Source of the DNA: a virus | DNA length: 36,266 bases | Strand: one strand, 5' to 3' | Virus record (IMG/VR): IMGVR_UViG_3300037041_001142 | Coordinates: 1 to 36,266 of that record | The notes under the pieces: model-generated | What the model saw: only the letters and a program-made list of their open reading frames with translations | Told to the model about the DNA's origin: nothing | Databases searched by the model: none | Position numbers and translations under genes: made by a program | Part shown: in pieces, positions 31,704 through 36,266 of the stretch | Layout: the number at the start of each line of letters is the position of its first letter | Position numbering within the stretch: position 1 is the stretch's first letter

Positions 31704-32087
31704 ATGACAGAATCGTGGGATTATTTTTTTTATAGAGGTCAGCTCCCCTTGCCGGACGAAAATGAATTCGATATGCGGCAGGGTTTAAAACAACCTTTGC
31801 GATCGTTGTCGTATTTTAGATCCGAGGGCGCGGGCGTACAGGAAGCCGAGGGAAATCCGAATGCATTGACTTTGAATATCCTTTTAAGGTATAATATATC
31901 AAAGTGGGTCGCATATCGAAATCAATATGTTACCAACGGGAACTTGAACACGATTGACAGGCGAATCGCAGTCAGTCAGAATAATATCAGTTTTTCACTC
32001 CGGGGCGGGGAACTGGACATTAGTGTTTTTTATATACCGTTTGCGGATTTTACTAAACCGCAGACCACAACTTTAACAGGGGTTTAA
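31704..32087 (+). CDS. baseplate wedge protein, gp25/gpW-like, 127 aa
   Basis: It begins right at the stop of the upstream gene. It has the size and place of gp25-like proteins, next to the gpJ-like wedge gene. The core, QGLKQPLRSLSYFRSEGAG (about residues 26-44), and the polar C-terminal half differ from the usual gp25 EPR motif, so this may be a divergent member. It would link hub and wedge in the baseplate. Confidence 0.5.
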   Translation: MTESWDYFFYRGQLPLPDENEFDMRQGLKQPLRSLSYFRSEGAGVQEAEGNPNALTLNILLRYNISKWVAYRNQYVTNGNLNTIDRRIAVSQNNISFSLRGGELDISVFYIPFADFTKPQTTTLTGV

Positions 32088-32088
32088 A

Positions 32089-33864
32089 ATGAGTGGATCG
32101 CCTATTCAATACACGTCCCGGACCTATTTAACAATTCTCGCCGATATCAATACAGACCCGGAACTTAAAGACAAGCCCGAATGGTTTAAGCGGATGATTG
32201 CCGGTGTCGGTGATATGCTATCCATGATAAACAACGCAACGGCAAATCAGTCCTTTTTACGGACCGCATTCACCCGGCAAGCGGTGGCGGACCTTTGCGA
32301 ATTAATTGATTATACCCTCGCAGCACAAACAACGTCCGACGGCACCGCGCTTTTTCACCTTGACCCGGCGACCGTTGCATTCCCGGTGACTTATACAGCG
32401 GCACAATTAAAAGGCCAGAGTCAGGGCAGCACCGTTTTGACGTCAAAGGTTTACGAGGCCCGGTCCGGATATACCATGGCCTCGACGACCGGAGCCTTTA
32501 CAGCGGGCGCCGGGACCGATAAACTCACGGTGGCAACGGATTTTATTTATACCGGCCAGAAATTCCGGGTATCCTCGACGGTGACGTTGCCGGGCGGGTT
32601 GTCAGCGTCAACGGATTATTATGCAATTTATGTCAGCGCAACCGAGATCCGGGTCGCATCCTCGGTGGCAAACGCTTTTTCCGGATCTTATATTGATATT
32701 ACCAGCGCCGGGGCCGGGGTCCATACATGGACATTATACTCTTTCCCGGTGACGTTATATCAGCAGGAAACGAAAAGTCAGTCCATTATCGGGACATCCG
32801 ACGCGGTGACACAATGGCAGGAATTCGCTCTCCCGGACGCCCTTGTCCTCGAAGATACTTTAATCATAACAGTCGGCGCGACGGTTTATACAAAGGTTTC
32901 ATCCTTTATTGACAGCGCCGCAGCGGATACCCATTATCGGCTTTTAACCCGGGCCGACGGTGAGTTTGCAATACAATTCGGAAATGGAGTTTACGGGGTT
33001 ATCCCCCCGGCCTCGACCATTTATGCGGACTATGCGATCGGCGGCGGGGTTGACTCGAACCTTTCAAGTTTTAATAAAATAACTCTTTACACGGGCGGGG
33101 TGTCCACAATAAACGGCATTACAAACCCGACAGTTTTCACGGGCGGAGCCGACGAAGAAAGCATTGAAAGCGCGAAAAAACTCGCCCCATTATTATTGAA
33201 AGCCCGGGATCGGTTTGTCACGGTCGAGGACGGCGAAGCGTTAATGTTATCATACGGGGGATTATCGGTCGCGAAAATCAATAAGAATGTTTATGGCCTT
33301 TTGACAGTGCAAGCCCTCGGGTTTGCATCCGGTGGCGGGAATCCGTCCGGGGCGTTAAAGTCAGCCATTACAGCTTATCTCGAAGCCCGGACCGTACTCG
33401 AAGAGGTGGACGTAGTTTTTGACGACGTGACATTGACAACCGTCACAGTGACAAGCGCGGTGAAAGTCCGGGCCGGGTACACGTTCGCCGGGATATCATC
33501 TTATATAACCCTCGCATGGAAAATATTTTTCAGCGAAACGCAATCGGAAATCCTTGATTATTATCTCGACGACACAAACAGCATCGCCGATGTTATCACG
33601 TTAATAAACACAATCTTTTCAACCGCATTCTCGGAATCAACCGACGGCCCCGCGGTCACGAAAATCCTCGACGCCCTCGAACTTTTTCAGGTACACACGA
33701 TCGGGGATGATTATGAAGAATCGGACGCATTCGGATTTATTCAGGCGGCGGTCGCAGGGATTGACTATTTAACAATCGCAGCGCCAGCATTCCCGATAGT
33801 TGTGGTGGACGACGAGGCCTTGACGCACACGGGGAGCACCTTTACAATAACTGAAATCCCTTAA
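32089..33864 (+). CDS. baseplate wedge protein, gpJ/gp6-like, with inserted beta module, 591 aa
   Basis: The gpJ family forms the wedge ring of the baseplate. Diagnostic parts are FAIQFGNGVYGVIPPASTI followed by ADYAIGGGVDSNL (about residues 292-324) and EESIESAKKLAPLLLKARD, then FVTVEDGEAL (about 352-385). Residues about 133-217 are an inserted beta module (KFRVSSTVTLPGGLSASTDY then IYVSATEI) that recurs in many unrelated phage tail proteins. AACAGGGG precedes ATG 32089. The next standard wedge gene, gpI-like, is separated from it by an HNH gene. Confidence 0.85.
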   Translation: MSGSPIQYTSRTYLTILADINTDPELKDKPEWFKRMIAGVGDMLSMINNATANQSFLRTAFTRQAVADLCELIDYTLAAQTTSDGTALFHLDPATVAFPVTYTAAQLKGQSQGSTVLTSKVYEARSGYTMASTTGAFTAGAGTDKLTVATDFIYTGQKFRVSSTVTLPGGLSASTDYYAIYVSATEIRVASSVANAFSGSYIDITSAGAGVHTWTLYSFPVTLYQQETKSQSIIGTSDAVTQWQEFALPDALVLEDTLIITVGATVYTKVSSFIDSAAADTHYRLLTRADGEFAIQFGNGVYGVIPPASTIYADYAIGGGVDSNLSSFNKITLYTGGVSTINGITNPTVFTGGADEESIESAKKLAPLLLKARDRFVTVEDGEALMLSYGGLSVAKINKNVYGLLTVQALGFASGGGNPSGALKSAITAYLEARTVLEEVDVVFDDVTLTTVTVTSAVKVRAGYTFAGISSYITLAWKIFFSETQSEILDYYLDDTNSIADVITLINTIFSTAFSESTDGPAVTKILDALELFQVHTIGDDYEESDAFGFIQAAVAGIDYLTIAAPAFPIVVVDDEALTHTGSTFTITEIP

Positions 33865-33868
33865 ATGG

Positions 33869-33897
33869 TTGACAACCAACCAGTATAAAAGTATATC
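33869..33897 (+). promoter_or_regulatory. sigma70-like promoter for the HNH gene, with inverted repeat
   Basis: A perfect -35, TTGACA at 33869-33874, is followed after 17 bases by TATATC at 33892-33897, a moderate -10. An inverted repeat TGGTTG (33866-33871) and CAACCA (33877-33882) overlaps the -35 and could be an operator. It begins within two bases of the gpJ-like stop. Confidence 0.55.
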
Positions 33898-33913
33898 TCT
33901 ATAAGGAGATATA
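33892..33913 (+). promoter_or_regulatory. hairpin covering the Shine-Dalgarno site of the HNH gene
   Basis: TATATCTC at 33892-33899 pairs over eight bases with GAGATATA at 33906-33913, leaving loop TATAAG. The Shine-Dalgarno AAGGAG at 33903-33908 lies partly in the loop and partly in the stem, so folding would limit translation from ATG 33915. A read-through transcript would contain the hairpin, whereas a transcript begun at the local promoter would start inside it. Confidence 0.55.
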
Positions 33914-33914
33914 A

Positions 33915-34457
33915 ATGGAAGAAAATTGGAAGTTAGTAAAAGATCATGAGGATTATGAAGTGAGTAATTTAGGAAGAATTCGGCGAAAGGGTGTACCAGA
34001 TTTGCGCGGTAATAAAAGGAAGGAAAAGATTTTAAAACTTTCACCAGCAACCAACTCAAACAATAATATTTATTATAAAGTTTTTTTGTCTGGAAAGAAC
34101 GGAAGAAAAAACTTTTTAATTCATAGATTGGTTTGTTCAGCTTTTAATTTTCAACCGGAAGGGAAAAATTTTGTTAATCATATTGACGGGAAGCCGGAAA
34201 ATAATAACGCAGTAAATTTGGAATGGGTAACAAGAGAAGAAAACCAGCAGCACGCTATTTTAACAGGGCTTCACCCTATTGGTTGTAAAAGTTCAAATGC
34301 AAAATTAAGCAAAGAACAAGTTCTATTTATCCGAGACAACCATAAAAGGCGATCTGAAACATTAAGTATAAATGCGATAAAAAATAAGTATAAGATATCA
34401 GCAATCACTTATAATAGATTGGTAAATTATAAAACATATAAGACGGAGATTGTTTAA
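33915..34457 (+). mobile_element. free-standing HNH homing endonuclease, NUMOD4-HNH, 180 aa
   Basis: The CDS begins with a NUMOD4 motif (WKLVKDHEDYEVSNLGRIR, residues 5-23) and continues with an HNH_3-type domain at about 68-115: FLIHRLV (H70), NHIDG (H89), NNNAVNLEWVT (N101) and ENQQHA. The C-terminal 55 residues look like a DNA-binding helix-turn-helix (LSINAIKNKYKISAITYNRL). Such genes spread by cutting alleles that lack them. It is more A+T-rich than its neighbours, has its own promoter and hairpin, and splits the wedge genes. Its stop overlaps the next start (TAATG), so the downstream gene remains intact. Confidence 0.85.
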
Positions 34458-35248
34458 TGTTACCGATACCGACAAAAGATTATTTACCGAGAAATCTCCG
34501 GGACCTTTATGATAACAACCCGGAAGCGATCGCCCTTTGTGATAAAATGGACGATCTTTTCACGGAATGGAAAGACGAAACGATTGAAATCTCATATTGT
34601 AAAGATCCGGTCCGGACACCTTTCCAATTTCTGGACGAGATGGATCAATATCTCGAGGCCGACTTTTTAGCCGGTGACTCCGAATTAATTAAGCGGCAAA
34701 AACTTTTTGAGGCTATCCCCTTTCATAAAACCCGATCGACATGGACCGCAAATGTAAAAAAAATTTGTGATAGTTATACAGGGCAAGGCGCTTTTCTTAT
34801 TAATCCGACATTTTTGGGGTTTGACGACGACTTTGTCCTTGTCGGTACAAATGACGCGTATTTAACAAGTCCTTATTATACGATAATAGTCGGCGATAGT
34901 GGACTTGAAATGTTTGCCGCACCTTTTATCGCGTCCGGGGAAGAATGGCAAAACGCCGGGACCGTTTGGATTGATTTAGGATATAATATTGACGAAATTT
35001 TCAGTTTAACTGATATTATCCCGGGAGACGAAACACTCCCGTCATTTTATGAATCTAAAATGTCAAGCATTGGTTATCACGTCAGCGGATACGGAATTGA
35101 TATTACAAACGGCGAATATTTATCTTCATATACATCCGTGGTCGATAATTTAATTAATGTATTAAAAGCGTATATCCCGGCTTATATGAGGGTTTTTATT
35201 GTTTATACCCTCGGAAGTGATTCGAGGATTTACAGGGAGGTTATTTAA
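34457..35248 (+). CDS. baseplate protein, gpI-like, 263 aa
   Basis: After the gpJ-like gene one expects a gpI-like protein that joins wedge to fibre. This protein has a similar start (PTKDYLPRNLRDLYDNNPEA, residues 5-24) and a central region LIKRQKLFEAIPFHKTRSTW followed by VKKICDSY (about 76-105), as in P2 gpI-type proteins, where this helical part is conserved. The rest is beta-rich. The start shares its first base with the HNH gene stop. The upstream expression signals now come through or after the inserted HNH gene. Confidence 0.65.
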   Translation: MLPIPTKDYLPRNLRDLYDNNPEAIALCDKMDDLFTEWKDETIEISYCKDPVRTPFQFLDEMDQYLEADFLAGDSELIKRQKLFEAIPFHKTRSTWTANVKKICDSYTGQGAFLINPTFLGFDDDFVLVGTNDAYLTSPYYTIIVGDSGLEMFAAPFIASGEEWQNAGTVWIDLGYNIDEIFSLTDIIPGDETLPSFYESKMSSIGYHVSGYGIDITNGEYLSSYTSVVDNLINVLKAYIPAYMRVFIVYTLGSDSRIYREVI

Positions 35249-36266
35249 TGAATCATCATAATTTTGACTTTACGGGTGGCATCCCTTATCCGGCCGGGGA
35301 TCGGTATTTTGCACAAGACATGATCCGAGACTTTCGATATCATCAAGACCAAAACGGAAAAATTATTGCAGCGCTATCCGGGGCGGGGCAAAATGTTATA
35401 TTTAACGGCCTCGAGGTTACACAGGGCGTCGGGACAACTTTTACAATAACAGCCGGGTCCGCGGCGATTTTAACGAACTTTACGGTCCCGGACAGTTCCG
35501 GGGGGTGGGCGGTACCGACGCCGACGACAACGGCCGATATTACAATGATAACCGACGTCCCGGACTTGACATCGCAAGCGGTCGCCGGGTGGACAGCGGG
35601 CGGAGTCACAAACTATTTAAAACTCGCATACTCCGAAACGGGACAGGCAAACCGGGCACGGGCAAAGGCCGCCGGGAATTATGACAGCGAATCGGTCCCG
35701 GGTTATACGTTGACTTGCGACGCAACCGCCCCGACAATTTATGAAATTGAATTGACCCGGTTTACAGAGGCCGGGGGGGCTTTTACCTTTGATCATTCAT
35801 ATAGAGCAGAGTTTTCCACGGCCGGCCCGGCAAGTATTTTTCTCGCGAGCAGCGATTCCCCGCCAGCAATGAAAGTAAGAGCCGACAGGATAATCAGCAC
35901 GGCGTCGGATAGTGGGGCGATAATTTCCGCATATTCAAGAATTCTAACAACCTTTGGGGGAACGATTTATCTTGCCGAAGGAACTTTTAATTGTTCGACA
36001 AATGCAATTATTTATTCAAATGTTACATTAAGCGGGAATGGAATCGGAACGGTACTTAAAAGAATGGCACTTTCCGGTGCAATGTCAGGCGTTGTGTCAA
36101 CCTTAAACGCCGCATCGAATATAAAACTAAAAAATTTTAAAGTCGATGGAAATAACGGGACCTATACAGGGGCGGGAATTATTCTCGGCACTACTTGTTC
36201 GTATGTTACACTATCAGACATTACTTGCATTAATAACACGACATCCGGGGTCCATTTAGCAACGTC
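35248..36266 (+). CDS. tail fibre or tailspike protein, 5' part, cut by window end
   Basis: ATG 35248 overlaps the upstream stop (TAATG), with AGGGAGG upstream. No stop occurs before the window edge, so at least 339 residues are encoded. The N-terminal 50 residues (PYPAGDRYFAQDMIRDFRYH) form a probable baseplate-attachment part. A beta domain follows to about 200. From about residue 225 the sequence becomes a right-handed beta-helix (GGTIYLAEGTFNCSTN, then NVTLSGNGIGTVLK), typical of tailspikes that bind or cut surface polysaccharide. The catalytic region would be beyond the window. Confidence 0.75.
   Translation, partial: MNHHNFDFTGGIPYPAGDRYFAQDMIRDFRYHQDQNGKIIAALSGAGQNVIFNGLEVTQGVGTTFTITAGSAAILTNFTVPDSSGGWAVPTPTTTADITMITDVPDLTSQAVAGWTAGGVTNYLKLAYSETGQANRARAKAAGNYDSESVPGYTLTCDATAPTIYEIELTRFTEAGGAFTFDHSYRAEFSTAGPASIFLASSDSPPAMKVRADRIISTASDSGAIISAYSRILTTFGGTIYLAEGTFNCSTNAIIYSNVTLSGNGIGTVLKRMALSGAMSGVVSTLNAASNIKLKNFKVDGNNGTYTGAGIILGTTCSYVTLSDITCINNTTSGVHLAT

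Noticed and set aside
34457-35248. Disruption of the gpI-like gene by the HNH insertion
   Set aside because: The gene is complete, with its start overlapping the HNH stop, so the insertion is between genes and not within one.
1-36266. CRISPR array, insertion sequence, integrase or attachment site
   Set aside because: No regularly spaced repeats, transposase or recombinase motifs, or terminal repeats were seen on either strand.

Overview
The window is one contiguous structural region of a tailed bacteriophage or prophage with a contractile tail (myovirus morphology). The tail sheath, tail tube, tail assembly chaperone, tape measure, hub, spike, gp25-like wedge, gpJ-like wedge and gpI-like genes occur in the usual order. 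Every supported gene is on the + strand. Most genes are packed with ATGA or TAATG stop/start overlaps, and most have AGGAG-like ribosome binding sites. I see no host housekeeping gene, tRNA, integrase or attachment site, so I cannot name the host or say whether this is a free phage or a prophage. The starts (ATG, GTG, TTG), Shine-Dalgarno sites and sigma70-like promoters indicate a bacterial host. Base composition is intermediate, with a marked excess of CCGG.

Layout. 1-3500: small accessory genes, several cysteine-rich, an HNH-like nuclease, a one-helix membrane protein, a VRR-NUC nuclease, an M23-type peptidase and a radical SAM protein. 3551-5424: a terminator-like hairpin, a zinc-finger mini-protein, a promoter, a phospholipase D-like protein, two small genes and a probable small terminase. 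5425-5572: an intergenic stretch with repeated GCGAT motifs and a foldable three-stem element. 5573-9697: a Rha-family regulator lying between the terminase genes, then the large terminase, a small gene and the portal. 9698-14693: a 778-residue zincin-like polyvalent protein, a small gene, a MuF-like minor head protein, a prohead protease and a scaffold-like protein. 14712-19730: the major capsid protein with an Ig/FN3-like insertion, then a cluster of probable capsid-surface proteins (beta-helix, small beta protein, fibre with internal duplication). 19741-24029: connector and neck genes, including one chimeric accessory gene. 24026-28621: sheath, tube, chaperone pair with a -1 slippery site, and tape measure. 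28621-35248: baseplate, interrupted by an HNH homing endonuclease gene with its own promoter and a Shine-Dalgarno-covering hairpin. 35248 to the end: the start of a tail fibre or tailspike gene cut by the window edge.

How the parts work together. TerS and TerL load DNA through the portal into a protease-matured HK97-type capsid, and the zincin-like protein and MuF-like protein are probably carried inside or at the portal. Connectors join the head to a contractile tail whose length is set by a short (435 aa) tape measure. The spike, a PAAR-like tip and the wedge proteins form the baseplate that carries the tailspike.

The most interesting items are the canonical-looking -1 frameshift in the tail chaperone, a second possible frameshift or ATT start at 326-341, the polyvalent zincin protein sharing a motif with a neck-region protein, the phage radical SAM protein, the structured terS-rha intergenic region, and the regulated homing endonuclease insertion. 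All function calls come from reading motifs and gene order by eye; no database search was run.
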